From: Streptomyces sp. T12
GTDB lineage: Bacteria > Actinomycetota > Actinomycetes > Streptomycetales > Streptomycetaceae
Reading direction: 5' to 3'
NCBI RefSeq assembly: GCF_028736035.1
Contig: NZ_CP117866.1
Coordinates: forward strand, 3,658,001 to 3,722,000
Length of the DNA: 64,000 bases
Position 1 is the stretch's first letter. Each line of letters begins with the position of its first letter. Below are positions 26,501-33,706 of the stretch, piece by piece. The position numbers and the translations under genes are program-made. The notes beneath the pieces are model-generated. The model was given only the letters and a program-made list of their open reading frames with translations, searched no databases and was not told the origin of the DNA.

Positions 26501-26961
26501 GCGCCACGCCGAGCCCGGCGTACGCCGACGAGTACCGCCACATCATGGCGCTGGTGACCCGGCACTACCCCGTCGTGCTCACCGACTGGGCGGCGAGCCG
26601 GCTCGACGCCCCCGCGAACGTGGTGCTGGAGCACACGGACCAACTCGTCGTCTGCTGCACCGCCCGGGAGGACACGCTCGCCATCGCCGGGGACATCCTC
26701 GACACCCTGCGCGACCGCGGCTGGGGCACCCTCGCCGACCGTGCCGTCGTCGCCGCGACACTCACCGGGGTCAACCAGTCCGCGGCCGAGATCGCCCGCT
26801 CCGGCGCCCTCGACCACTTTCCGGCCGCCACCGTCATCCCCTACGACCCCCACCTGGCCGACCCCCGCCCGATCGACCTCACCCGCCTCAAGCCCCGCAC
26901 CGCCAACGCCTTCCTGGAACTCGCGGCCCTCACCATGACCGGCCCGGCACAGACCGCATGA
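23530..26961 (+). CDS. SAV_2336-like multidomain protein: vWA-like, pseudokinase, degenerate P-loop
   Basis: A 1143-residue protein. A Pro/Leu-rich N-terminus leads to a vWA-like domain (about 190-390) whose MIDAS is D202-D203-G-L-S206 with D276-G277 in VVSDGMGSGW. Residues 575-820 have a protein-kinase-like layout but lack key residues: VALR for VAIK, CHLNELVPADLSADS for HRDLKPEN, and GLADCAV for DFG. Residues 900-1143 look like a MinD/ParA-type P-loop domain whose Walker A reads AQSNSGRVTTT, without the lysine. It likely acts as a scaffold or switch between MoxR and the protease. GTG 23530 has no Shine-Dalgarno and is coupled to the MoxR stop. Confidence 0.85.
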   Translation: MREGWGADGEGPRRRTPADGADRLGAVLGVLKGAGYDLDAHEVLDVLWLASRLPPDDRELPLRRLLRGAGIPAQPPPPQQPLPDERVTEPDGEAPGSDLPDLTMPELHAAPLPQQLPELPRLPPAADSGKPALPLLVPEEKALRDELVIGRALRPLKRKRPSPRLRELDEAATAAQLAETRLPDVVLRPTRVRWLNLVVVVDDGLSMLLWHRLTAELLTTLQRLGAFRSIQVRGIDTRSVDAPVLRGHPFDPDSSVLSPSVLLDPSGQTLVLVVSDGMGSGWRGGAVHDILLEWAASGPVAVLHTLPPALWGGSGIRADRWQATTRRPGGANTSWHITDRVLPKELAEFTGVPIPVLQPTAASLRTWAELLTSPGTTVELPLLARPWQRGPVAPPREVGSLQHFRDAASPEAYRLAAHLAAVSPVSVPVMRLVQSAVPWEARTTHLAEVFLGGLIHPYPAPVPGPLPAKHRVFDFTEESKTALLDAVPSGELLRTGRRIGRRLEQLAGRSPDFPAWLAHPEGVDRLPAAFPSFTAVERRLMARFGVTVPGPAAAPPPRVVRPPVWNPLTPQDPTRLGHYDLRGRRLGRRTVVYLGVDQRGAEVALRTVRPELPASTAQLLDTEAKALTRLDGRYAPDLLDTGQDGRTRWIAVRLFPSAGGSHAQPPRLSDLLAYVGPDQAGAFDILTSLQLGWHLASALSVCHLNELVPADLSADSVVVLERTVLLTGLADCAVDGEFHGSGVPPTKEGNIRDLGELLRQVSSRPRPPFPGSPEGMHRWSGDTWQPLRELVLRCLDPDPTARPAASEVADKLAQYVAIAQAMRGGAATGAAPPVPERGPAGAPPLTPSPAPPPEQAGFPARRPGVPSRATAARQPSFGRFGNRERAPRLAAVRRPLTRSRRVALVGAQSNSGRVTTTVVLGSLLVALRDQAVLALDGAPAAGDLHVHLPPDASSTPRQLTRLSADAPYEEIRRHTSLLPSGLEVLAHRALRATPSPAYADEYRHIMALVTRHYPVVLTDWAASRLDAPANVVLEHTDQLVVCCTAREDTLAIAGDILDTLRDRGWGTLADRAVVAATLTGVNQSAAEIARSGALDHFPAATVIPYDPHLADPRPIDLTRLKPRTANAFLELAALTMTGPAQTA

Positions 26962-27167
26962 GCACACCCACCACTCCGGCTGACTCCGACCCGGCCCGAC
27001 GACGGGCAACTCCGACCACGAACAAACCCGGCAACACACAAAACCCGGTGGCCGACCCAACACCACGACCCCGCCCGATCGACCTCACCCCCCTCAAGCC
27101 CCGCACCGCCGACACCCGCCCGGAACTCGCGGCCCTCACCATGACCGGCCCGGCACAGACCGCATGA
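26958..27167 (+). CDS. Coupled mini-ORF 1 created by tandem duplication
   Basis: A 69-residue open frame whose ATG overlaps the stop of the large gene (ATGA). The first half is Thr/Pro/Arg-rich and the second half (PRPIDLTPLKPRTADTRPELAALTMTGPAQTA in two segments) repeats the end of the large protein. It has no own Shine-Dalgarno, so it could be made only by termination-reinitiation. It may be a duplication by-product rather than a gene. Confidence 0.35.
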   Translation: MSTPTTPADSDPARRRATPTTNKPGNTQNPVADPTPRPRPIDLTPLKPRTADTRPELAALTMTGPAQTA

Positions 27168-27373
27168 GCACACCCACCACTCCGGCTGACTCCGACCCGG
27201 CCCGACGACGGGCAACTCCGACCACGAACAAACCCGGCAACACACAAAACCCGGTGGCCGACCCAACACCACGACCCCGCCCGATCGACCTCACCCCCCT
27301 CAAGCTCCGCACCGCCGACACCCGCCCGGAACTCGCGGCCCTCACCATGACCGGCCCGGCACAGACCGCATGA
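27164..27373 (+). CDS. Coupled mini-ORF 2 created by tandem duplication
   Basis: The second 69-residue copy differs from mini-ORF 1 at one residue (Leu for Pro in PLKxRTAD). It again starts in an ATGA overlap with the previous stop. The near identity points to recent duplication or gene conversion. Whether it is translated is unknown. Confidence 0.35.
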   Translation: MSTPTTPADSDPARRRATPTTNKPGNTQNPVADPTPRPRPIDLTPLKLRTADTRPELAALTMTGPAQTA

Positions 27374-27453
27374 GCACACCCACCACTCCGGCTGACTCCG
27401 ACCCGGCCCGACGACGGGCAACTCCGGCGATGGATAAATCGGTCGACGGGTAA
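27370..27453 (+). pseudogene. Truncated third mini-ORF
   Basis: A third ATGA overlap opens a frame that keeps the first 19 residues of the mini-ORFs and then runs into unrelated sequence, ending at TAA 27451-27453 after 27 residues. It marks the right boundary of the duplicated unit. Confidence 0.4.
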
Positions 27454-27495
27454 ATCCAGTGGCCGACCCAACCCCGCGACGCCAGCCTGGAGTTC

Positions 27496-28359
27496 ATGGA
27501 CCCGCAGCACACAGAACCGCCCGACCACCCCTGGCTGGGCCCCCCGATCGACGCCCGCCCCCTCTTCGCACCCGAGCACACCGCCCTGATCGCCACCCTG
27601 CGCGCACTGGCCCCGGCCGACTGGGCCCGGGAGGCGGTGCCCGGCTGGGGCGTGCGGGATGTCGCCGTGCACGTGCTGGGCGACTGCTACGGGCGCCTCG
27701 CCCGGCACCGCGACGGGCACCGGGAGGGCCCCGGCTTCGCGCCCGGCGAGGACTTGGCGGCGTACATCCACCGCATCAACCAGGAGTGGGTCGACGCCCA
27801 CACCAGGGTCAGCCCCGCCGCGCTCACCGACACCCTGGAGCTGGTCGGCGCCCAGGTGGCCCGCCTCTTCGAGGGCACCGACCCGGCGGCGCCCTCGATC
27901 GGGGTCTCCTGGGCCGGTGTCGATCCGGCGCCGATGTGGCTGGACACCGCACGGGAGTTCACCGAGTACTGGACCCACCGCCAGCAGATCCGCCATGCCA
28001 CCGGCCAGGGCACCGACCCCGACCCGAGGCCCCTCTCCGTGGTCCTGGACACCTTCCTGCGCGCCCTGCCGCACACCCTGCGCGAGACCACCGCGCCCGT
28101 CGGCACCCAGGTCCAGGTCCACGTGGACGGCCCCGCCGGCGGAACCTGGACGGCGACAGCCACCACTGCCGAGGGCAACTGGTCCCTGGCCGAGCCACCC
28201 CTCGCCCGCCCCGCCGCCCTCGTCCACCTGGACCCGGAGACGGCCTGGCGCCTGTGCGTCCGCGGCATCGAACCGGCCGACGCGCTCAGCCGTGCCCACA
28301 CCGACGGCGACCTGCGACTCGCGGAAGCCGCCTGCCAGATCGTGTCCATCGTCCGATGA
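27496..28359 (+). CDS. Maleylpyruvate isomerase-type (TIGR03083, DinB-like) protein
   Basis: A 287-residue protein of the mycothiol-dependent maleylpyruvate isomerase-like class. The N-terminal four-helix DinB-like part has WAREAVPGWGVRDVAVHVLGDCYGRLAR, with the metal-site histidine, and later FTEYWTHRQQIRHATGQG with two more histidines, the usual His3 metal site. A small C-terminal domain follows (VQVHVDGPAGGTWTATA, RLCVRGIEPADALSRAHTDGDL). Its thiol substrate is unknown. GGAG lies only 3 nt before ATG 27496, so the start is not certain. Convergent with a LacI-family gene. Confidence 0.82.
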   Translation: MDPQHTEPPDHPWLGPPIDARPLFAPEHTALIATLRALAPADWAREAVPGWGVRDVAVHVLGDCYGRLARHRDGHREGPGFAPGEDLAAYIHRINQEWVDAHTRVSPAALTDTLELVGAQVARLFEGTDPAAPSIGVSWAGVDPAPMWLDTAREFTEYWTHRQQIRHATGQGTDPDPRPLSVVLDTFLRALPHTLRETTAPVGTQVQVHVDGPAGGTWTATATTAEGNWSLAEPPLARPAALVHLDPETAWRLCVRGIEPADALSRAHTDGDLRLAEAACQIVSIVR

Positions 28360-28393
28360 CAGGGCAGCCGCACAGGACCGCACTCCGCCGGAA

Positions 28394-28428
28394 CCCACAC
28401 GAGGTCGGACCCACACGAAGTCGGACCC
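28394..28428. repeat. 16-bp tandem repeat between convergent genes
   Basis: CCCACACGARGTCGGA occurs twice in tandem (period 16) in the 80-bp gap between two convergent genes. No hairpin is obvious and no function is suggested. Confidence 0.7.
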
Positions 28429-28439
28429 CACAGGAGCTC

Positions 28440-29486
28440 TTACTCCCGAGGCCCCCCAGAAGACCCCCGAACCATCAGCTCCCCCCGAATCGTCGCGATC
28501 CCCCCGGGCGGCGGCTCCTCCCGCCCCATCGCGATCCGCCCGGCCCGCGCCCCCGCGTCCGACAACGGCAACCTGACCGTCGTAAGGGAAGGCACCGCAT
28601 CGATGCTGAACGGAAGGTCGTCGAAGCCCGCCACCGACACGTCGTCCGGAATCCGCAACCCCGAATCCCGCAACGCCGCACACGCCCCCAGCGCGACGGA
28701 GTCGTTCGCCGCGACCACGGCCGTCAGCGACGGATCCCGGCGCAACAGCTCCAGCGTCGCCTCATAGCCCGACTGCCGGTCGTAGCGGCCGTAGACCGTC
28801 CAGCGCGGGTCCTCCTCGATGCCGTGCGCCTGGAGCGCGGCCCGGTGGCCCTCCAGCCGATGCCGGGTCGTCGTGCGCTCCTGCGGGCCCGCGATGTAGC
28901 CGAGGCGTCGATGCCCCAGCCCGATCAGGTGCTCGGTCAGCTCACGTCCGCCCCCGCGGTTGTCGAAGGTCAGCGCGATCGCGCCCGTGTCCGGCGCCGG
29001 CGGCCGACCGCACAGCACCACCCGTGTCCCGGCGTCCGCCAGCTTCCGCAGCTTCGCCGCGACCGCCGCCGCGTGCGGCGCGTCCTCCACGGCACCGCCG
29101 GTCAGCACGACCGCGGCCGCCCGCTGCCGCTGGAGCAGGGTCAGATACGTCAGCTCGCGCTCCGGAGAGCCCCCGGTGTTGCAGACCACGGCCAGCCGCT
29201 CGCCGCCCGCCCGGCCGCCCGGACCCCCGATCTCCAGCTGGATCGCGCTCGCCATGATCCCGAAGAAGGGGTCGGCGATGTCGTTGACCAGGATGCCGAC
29301 CAGGTCGGACGTGGCCGCGGCCAGCGCGCTCGCGGGACCGTTCAGTACGTAGTCCAGCTCGTCCACCGCCCGCAGCACCCGCTCGCGGGTGGAGGCGGCG
29401 ACGGGGTAGTTCCCGTTCAGCACGCGCGACACCGTCGCGGGGGAGACCTGGGCGCGGGCCGCCACGTCCGCCAGGGTCACCGTCAT
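28440..29486 (-). CDS. LacI family regulator divergent from a sugar catabolic operon
   Basis: A 348-residue repressor. The HTH is TLADVAARAQVSPATVSRVLN, the hinge YVLNGPASALAAATSDLVGILV, and the sugar-binding core includes GHRRLGYIAGPQERTTTRHR and VSVAGFDDLPFSIDAVPSLTTVRLP. GGAGG lies 8 nt before ATG 29486. It is divergent from the oxidoreductase/DUF993/isomerase operon, whose promoter carries a GAAAGCGCTTGC site, so it is the probable repressor of that operon. The effector is unknown. Confidence 0.93.
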   Translation of the reverse strand: MTVTLADVAARAQVSPATVSRVLNGNYPVAASTRERVLRAVDELDYVLNGPASALAAATSDLVGILVNDIADPFFGIMASAIQLEIGGPGGRAGGERLAVVCNTGGSPERELTYLTLLQRQRAAAVVLTGGAVEDAPHAAAVAAKLRKLADAGTRVVLCGRPPAPDTGAIALTFDNRGGGRELTEHLIGLGHRRLGYIAGPQERTTTRHRLEGHRAALQAHGIEEDPRWTVYGRYDRQSGYEATLELLRRDPSLTAVVAANDSVALGACAALRDSGLRIPDDVSVAGFDDLPFSIDAVPSLTTVRLPLSDAGARAGRIAMGREEPPPGGIATIRGELMVRGSSGGPRE

Positions 29487-29677
29487 CTCGTCGTCCTCCG
29501 GTCGCGCATCTCGTCGTACCCCTAACCCCTCGTGCGTGCTCACCACGTGCTCACGGACGAGGCCTGCCTCCTCGTAGACAGGCCGCCCGTGGCCACGGTT
29601 CCGTGTATGTCGAGCAGACCTTACGGCCAACAACCCTCGTCGTTCGTCCCCTCGAACAACTCAACCCCGTCACGGTC

Positions 29678-29707
29678 TTGTCTACACCGCTGCTCAGAGG
29701 CTAGCTT
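29678..29707 (+). promoter_or_regulatory. Predicted promoter of the oxidoreductase operon
   Basis: TTGTCT as -35 and TAGCTT as -10 with an 18-bp spacer. The LacI-type site begins 11 bp after the -10 and would cover the transcription start, the expected layout for repression. Confidence 0.5.
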
Positions 29708-29718
29708 CTCATCAGATA

Positions 29719-29730
29719 GAAAGCGCTTGC
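29719..29730. promoter_or_regulatory. LacI-family operator
   Basis: GAAAGCGCTTGC has the AAGCGCTT core with central CG typical of LacI/GalR/CcpA-class sites. It is the clearest such site between the divergent regulator and the catabolic genes. Confidence 0.7.
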
Positions 29731-29823
29731 TGTGACGCTCAACAGGGTAGGGGCGTACGCGGCGCGCACAACCGCGTACGAAGCGCGCACGAACACTGCG
29801 CAGACACCTACGAAGGGAACGAC

Positions 29824-30981
29824 GTGACACGCAAGACGGTGCGTATCGCCATGAACGGTGTGACCGGGCGCATGGGCTACCGCCAGCACCTGGTCCGCTC
29901 CATCCTGGCCATCCGCGAGCAGGGCGGCCTCGACCTCGGCGACGGCACCGTGCTGTGGCCGGAGCCGATCCTGGTCGGCCGCCGCGAGCACGCCCTGAAG
30001 GCGCTCGCCGAGCAGCACGGCCTGGGCCTGGAGAACGTCTCGACCGACGTCGACGCGGTCCTCGCCGACCCGACCGTCGACATCTACTTCGACGCCCAGG
30101 TCACCTCCGCCCGCGAGGAGGCGATCCGGAAGGCGATCGCCGCGGGCAAGCACATCTACACCGAGAAGCCGACCGCCACGGGGCTGGAAGGCGCCCTGGA
30201 GCTCGCGCGGCTGGCCGCCGACGCCGGCATCAAGCACGGCGTCGTGCAGGACAAGCTCTTCCTCCCGGGCCTGCTGAAGCTGAAGCGGCTCATCGACGGG
30301 GGCTTCTTCGGGCGGATCCTCTCCATCCGCGGCGAGTTCGGCTACTGGGTCTTCGAGGGCGACTGGCAGGACGCGCAGCGGCCGTCGTGGAACTACCGGG
30401 CCGAGGACGGCGGTGGCATCGTTGTCGACATGTTCCCGCACTGGGAGTACGTGCTGCACGAGCTGTTCGGCCGCGTGAGGTCCGTCCAGGCCATCGCCAC
30501 CACCCACATCCCGCAGCGCTGGGACGAGAACGACAAGCCCTACGACGCCACGGCCGACGACGCCGCGTACGGCATCTTCGAGCTCGACGGCGGCGCCATC
30601 GCCCAGATCAACTCCTCCTGGGCCGTGCGCGTCAACCGCGACGAGCTGGTGGAATTCCAGGTGGACGGCACCGAGGGCTCCGCGGTCGCGGGCCTGCGCA
30701 ACTGCCGCGTCCAGCACCGCTCCCTCACCCCCAAGCCGGTCTGGAACCCGGACATCCCGGCCACCTACTCCTTCCGCGACCAGTGGCAGGAGGTCCCGGA
30801 CAACGCCGAGTTCGACAACGGCTTCAAGGCCCAGTGGGAGCTGTTCCTCAAGCACGTCTACGCCGACGCCCCCTACCACTGGGACCTCCTCGCCGGTGCC
30901 CGCGGCGTCCAGCTCGCCGAGCTGGGCCTGAAGTCCTCGGCCGAGGGCCGCCGTATCGACGTCCCGGAGGTCTCCCTGTGA
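29824..30981 (+). CDS. Gfo/Idh/MocA family oxidoreductase
   Basis: A 385-residue NAD(P)-dependent sugar or inositol-type dehydrogenase. The nucleotide-binding segment is IAMNGVTGRMGYRQHL, a less usual form of the GxGxxG loop. IYTEKPTA is the family's EKP motif with the catalytic lysine. The C-terminal sheet includes DGGGIVVDMFPHWEYVLHELFG with the conserved D-x-x-x-H. GAAGGGA lies about 7 nt before GTG 29824. It is first in a three-gene operon with a DUF993 aldolase-like protein and a TIM-barrel isomerase. Substrate unknown. Confidence 0.9.
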   Translation: MTRKTVRIAMNGVTGRMGYRQHLVRSILAIREQGGLDLGDGTVLWPEPILVGRREHALKALAEQHGLGLENVSTDVDAVLADPTVDIYFDAQVTSAREEAIRKAIAAGKHIYTEKPTATGLEGALELARLAADAGIKHGVVQDKLFLPGLLKLKRLIDGGFFGRILSIRGEFGYWVFEGDWQDAQRPSWNYRAEDGGGIVVDMFPHWEYVLHELFGRVRSVQAIATTHIPQRWDENDKPYDATADDAAYGIFELDGGAIAQINSSWAVRVNRDELVEFQVDGTEGSAVAGLRNCRVQHRSLTPKPVWNPDIPATYSFRDQWQEVPDNAEFDNGFKAQWELFLKHVYADAPYHWDLLAGARGVQLAELGLKSSAEGRRIDVPEVSL

Positions 30982-32132
30982 CCGTCCGACTCCCTGACTT
31001 CAAGGGCGGCTTGAGGGCGTACGAGCCCCGCAGCGAGCCGCTCGCCCTCACTCCGGGCGCGCCCCTCACCTCCCGTACGGTCTTCTCGGCGGCGCACGTC
31101 GTCGCCGACCCGTACGCCGATGTGTCGCCCGACTCGGCCGCCGCCGTCGACTGGGACGCCACCCTCGCCTTCCGCCGGCACCTGTGGTCCCACGGGCTCG
31201 GCGTCGCCGAGGCCATGGACACCGCCCAGCGCGGGATGGGCCTGGACTGGGCGGGCGCGGCCGAGCTGATCCGCCGCAGCGCCGCCGAGGCGAAGGCGGT
31301 CGGCGGGCTGATCGCCTGCGGTGTCGGCACCGACCAGCTCACCGGCCCGGCGTCCCTGGACGAGGTCCGGGCGGCCTACGAGGAGCAGCTTGCCCTCGTC
31401 GAGGAGTCCGGTGCGCAGGCCATCCTGATGGCCTCGCGGGCGCTGGCCGCCGCGGCGAAGGGCCCCGAGGACTACCTGCAGGTCTACGGCCACCTCCTGC
31501 GCCAGTCCGCCGAGCCGGTGATCCTGCACTGGCTGGGCCCGATGTTCGACCCGGCGCTGGAGGGCTACTGGGGGTCGAGCGACCTCGACGCGGCCACCGA
31601 CACCTTCCTGGAGGTCATCGCCGCGCACCCCGACAAGGTGGACGGCATCAAGGTGTCGCTGCTGGAGGCCCAGCGGGAGATCGACATCCGCCGCCGCCTC
31701 CCGCAGGGCGTGCGCTGCTACACCGGCGACGACTTCAACTACCCCGAGCTGATCGCGGGCGACGAGAAGGGCTTCAGCCACGCCCTGCTCGGCATCTTCG
31801 ACCCGCTGGGCCCGCTGGCGGCCGAGGCGGTCCGGGTCCTGGACACGGGGAATGTCGGCGGCTTCCGTGAACTGCTCGACCCCACGGTCGAGTTGTCCCG
31901 CCACCTCTTCCAGGCGCCGACCCGCTTCTACAAGACGGGCGTGGTCTTCCTCGCCTGGCTGGCCGGCCACCAGTCGCACTTCACCATGGTCGGCGGCCTG
32001 CAGTCGGCCCGTTCCCTCCCGCACTTCGCCCGCGCCTACGAACTCGCCGACGGACTGGGCCTCTTCCCGGACCCGAAGCTGGCCGAGGAGCGGATGAAGA
32101 ACCTGCTCGCCCTGTACGGAGTGGCCCAGTGA
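30978..32132 (+). CDS. DUF993 family (dihydrodipicolinate synthase-like) protein
   Basis: A 384-residue TIM-barrel protein of DUF993, distantly similar to class I aldolases of the DapA group. Visible segments include MGLDWAGAAELIRRSAAEAKAVGGLIACGVGTDQL, EPVILHWLGPMF, KVDGIKVSLLEAQREI with the likely Schiff-base lysine, and YTGDDFNYPELIAGDEKGFSHALLGIFDP. The GTG start overlaps the oxidoreductase stop (GTGA) with GGAGG upstream. A retro-aldol or dehydratase step on a keto-sugar acid is a guess from context. Confidence 0.85.
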   Translation: MTVRLPDFKGGLRAYEPRSEPLALTPGAPLTSRTVFSAAHVVADPYADVSPDSAAAVDWDATLAFRRHLWSHGLGVAEAMDTAQRGMGLDWAGAAELIRRSAAEAKAVGGLIACGVGTDQLTGPASLDEVRAAYEEQLALVEESGAQAILMASRALAAAAKGPEDYLQVYGHLLRQSAEPVILHWLGPMFDPALEGYWGSSDLDAATDTFLEVIAAHPDKVDGIKVSLLEAQREIDIRRRLPQGVRCYTGDDFNYPELIAGDEKGFSHALLGIFDPLGPLAAEAVRVLDTGNVGGFRELLDPTVELSRHLFQAPTRFYKTGVVFLAWLAGHQSHFTMVGGLQSARSLPHFARAYELADGLGLFPDPKLAEERMKNLLALYGVAQ

Positions 32133-32962
32133 GCACCGGACTTGAACGCTTCTCCATCAACCAGATGACGGTGAAGCAGCTGAGCATGCCCGAACTGGTC
32201 GAGGCGTGCGGCGAGTTGGGCGTGGCGAACGTCGGCCTGTGGCGCGAACCCGTCCAGACGTACGGCCTGGAGGCGACGGCCAAGCTGGTCCGTGACGCCG
32301 GCCTGACGGTCACCACCCTGTGCCGCGGCGGCTTCTTCACGGCGATCGACCCGCAGGAGCGGGCGAAGGCGCTGGACGACAACCGCCGGGCGGTCGACGA
32401 GGCGGCGACGCTGGGCACGGACGTCCTGGTGCTGGTGTCCGGCGGTCTGCCGGCCGGCTCCAAGGACCTGCACGGGGCGCGGGAGCGGATCGCAGACGCG
32501 CTCGGCGAGTTGGGCCCGTACGCCGAGGAGCGCGGCGTGAAGCTGGCCATCGAGCCGCTGCACCCGATGTACGCCTCCGACCGCTGCGTGGTGTCGACCC
32601 TGGCCCAGGCCCTGGACCTCGCGGAACGCTTCCCGGCCCACCAGGTCGGCGTCACCGTGGACACGTACCACATCTGGTGGGACGACACGGCGCCGCAGCA
32701 GATCGCTCGGGCGGGGGCAGGTGGCCGTATCCACACCTTCCAGCTCGCCGACTGGACGACACCGCTGCCGGAGGGCGTGCTCACCGGGCGCGGCCAGATC
32801 GGGGACGGGGCGATCGACATGCGGGAGTGGAAGGGGTACGTCGAGGCGGCCGGTTACAGCGGGGCCATCGAGGTCGAGCTGTTCAACGACGGGCTGTGGG
32901 CGCGGGACGGACGGGAAGTGCTGGCCGAGACCGCGCAGCGCTTCGTGGAGTACGCCGCGTAG
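32129..32962 (+). CDS. Sugar phosphate isomerase/epimerase (xylose isomerase-like TIM barrel)
   Basis: A 277-residue AP-endonuclease-2/xylose-isomerase-like TIM barrel that would isomerise or epimerise a sugar with a divalent metal. Metal ligands are suggested by KLAIEPLHPMYASDRC (Glu), VGVTVDTYHIWWD (Asp, His), and SGAIEVELFND (Glu). Its GTG start overlaps the DUF993 stop. It completes the LacI-controlled operon. A strong terminator follows directly. Confidence 0.88.
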   Translation: MSTGLERFSINQMTVKQLSMPELVEACGELGVANVGLWREPVQTYGLEATAKLVRDAGLTVTTLCRGGFFTAIDPQERAKALDDNRRAVDEAATLGTDVLVLVSGGLPAGSKDLHGARERIADALGELGPYAEERGVKLAIEPLHPMYASDRCVVSTLAQALDLAERFPAHQVGVTVDTYHIWWDDTAPQQIARAGAGGRIHTFQLADWTTPLPEGVLTGRGQIGDGAIDMREWKGYVEAAGYSGAIEVELFNDGLWARDGREVLAETAQRFVEYAA

Positions 32963-32969
32963 TGAGGCG

Positions 32970-33004
32970 GGGTGGTCCGCCCTCGCCGGGAGGGCGGACC
33001 ACCC
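32970..33004. terminator. 15-bp perfect bidirectional terminator
   Basis: GGGTGGTCCGCCCTC (32970-32984) and GAGGGCGGACCACCC (32990-33004) pair perfectly around a 5-nt loop. It lies between the ends of two convergent genes, 7 bp from each stop, and would serve both. Confidence 0.9.
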
Positions 33005-33010
33005 TGTGCT

Positions 33011-33613
33011 TCAGCGACCGATGCGCTCCCGCTCGGCCGCGAGAGCCGCCTCCTCCACCCGCTCCCGGTGCTTCTCCCACCACGCCACGTCCCCCGGCGC
33101 CATGTTGGAGTCCCCGGTGCGCAACCCCGTTGCCCCGTCGATGAGTTCGCGCACGATGTCCGCGTGACCTGCGTGCCGGTGAGTCTCGCCGATCATGTGG
33201 ACGAGGGCGCGGTGGAGCGTGAGGTCGATCGGCGGGTCCCCGGGGATTCGGCCGACCGCGTCCAGAGGCAGGGTCTCGATCGTCTCGTCGGCGTGGGCGC
33301 AGACCCGGCGGTAGTCGTCGACGATCTGTTCGCGCGTCTCGTCGGCGGTCGCCCACAGGTCGGCGTTCGGCTCGGGGGCGTCGCCGGTGATCCATAGCGG
33401 GGGTGCCGGGCAGGGGCGGCCGAAGGTGTCGCCGAAGTAGAACGCCTCCGCGCCGGTCACGTGCTTGACCAGGCCCAGCAGGTTGGTGCCGGTGGGGGTC
33501 ATGGGGCGGCGGATGTCGTACTCCGACAGGCCTTCGAGCTTCCAGAGGAGGACGTCGCGCGCGTCCTGGAGGCAGCGGCGGAGGTCCGCCGTGAGGTCCG
33601 ATCCGGTCGTCAT
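33011..33613 (-). CDS. DinB/DUF664 family protein
   Basis: A 200-residue four-helix-bundle putative metalloenzyme of the DinB/DUF664 type. The pattern NLLGLVKHVTGAEAFYFGDTFGR carries the first histidine and LHRALVHMIGETHRHAGHADIVRELIDG the other two, the usual His3 metal site. Members are thiol-dependent transferases or resistance-related. The function here is unknown. No clear Shine-Dalgarno is seen before ATG 33613. GTG about 36 nt upstream is an alternative. Confidence 0.85.
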   Translation of the reverse strand: MTTGSDLTADLRRCLQDARDVLLWKLEGLSEYDIRRPMTPTGTNLLGLVKHVTGAEAFYFGDTFGRPCPAPPLWITGDAPEPNADLWATADETREQIVDDYRRVCAHADETIETLPLDAVGRIPGDPPIDLTLHRALVHMIGETHRHAGHADIVRELIDGATGLRTGDSNMAPGDVAWWEKHRERVEEAALAAERERIGR

Positions 33614-33706
33614 CGGGTCAGTCTGGCCATGGAGGTGATCTTCCGTCACCGTCTTTTCGGGGCCGGTGACTTCCCCGCCGGCGCCGGCGGCTGGTACATC
33701 ATCCGG

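Larger units (their letters stand above)
26863..27426 (+). repeat. 206-bp tandem duplication of the 3' end of the SAV_2336-like gene
   Basis: The last ~100 bp of the gene plus ~105 bp downstream are repeated with a 206-bp period: copy 1 26863-27068, copy 2 27069-27274, copy 3 27275-27426 (cut short at about 27426). Copies 2 and 3 differ by one visible base (27098 C, 27304 T). The coding part of copy 1 differs more. Because 206 is not a multiple of three, each copy opens a new frame through an ATGA overlap. Confidence 0.95.
29487..29823. other. 337-bp divergent regulatory region
   Basis: The region holds the promoters of the LacI regulator and the catabolic operon. On the plus strand TTGTCT (29678-29683) and TAGCTT (29702-29707) are 18 bp apart. 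The operator follows at 29719-29730. No gene is visible. Confidence 0.6.

Noticed and set aside
26863..27426. Insertion sequence or mobile element
   Set aside because: No inverted terminal repeats, no transposase and a period that copies local coding sequence. It is a simple tandem duplication.
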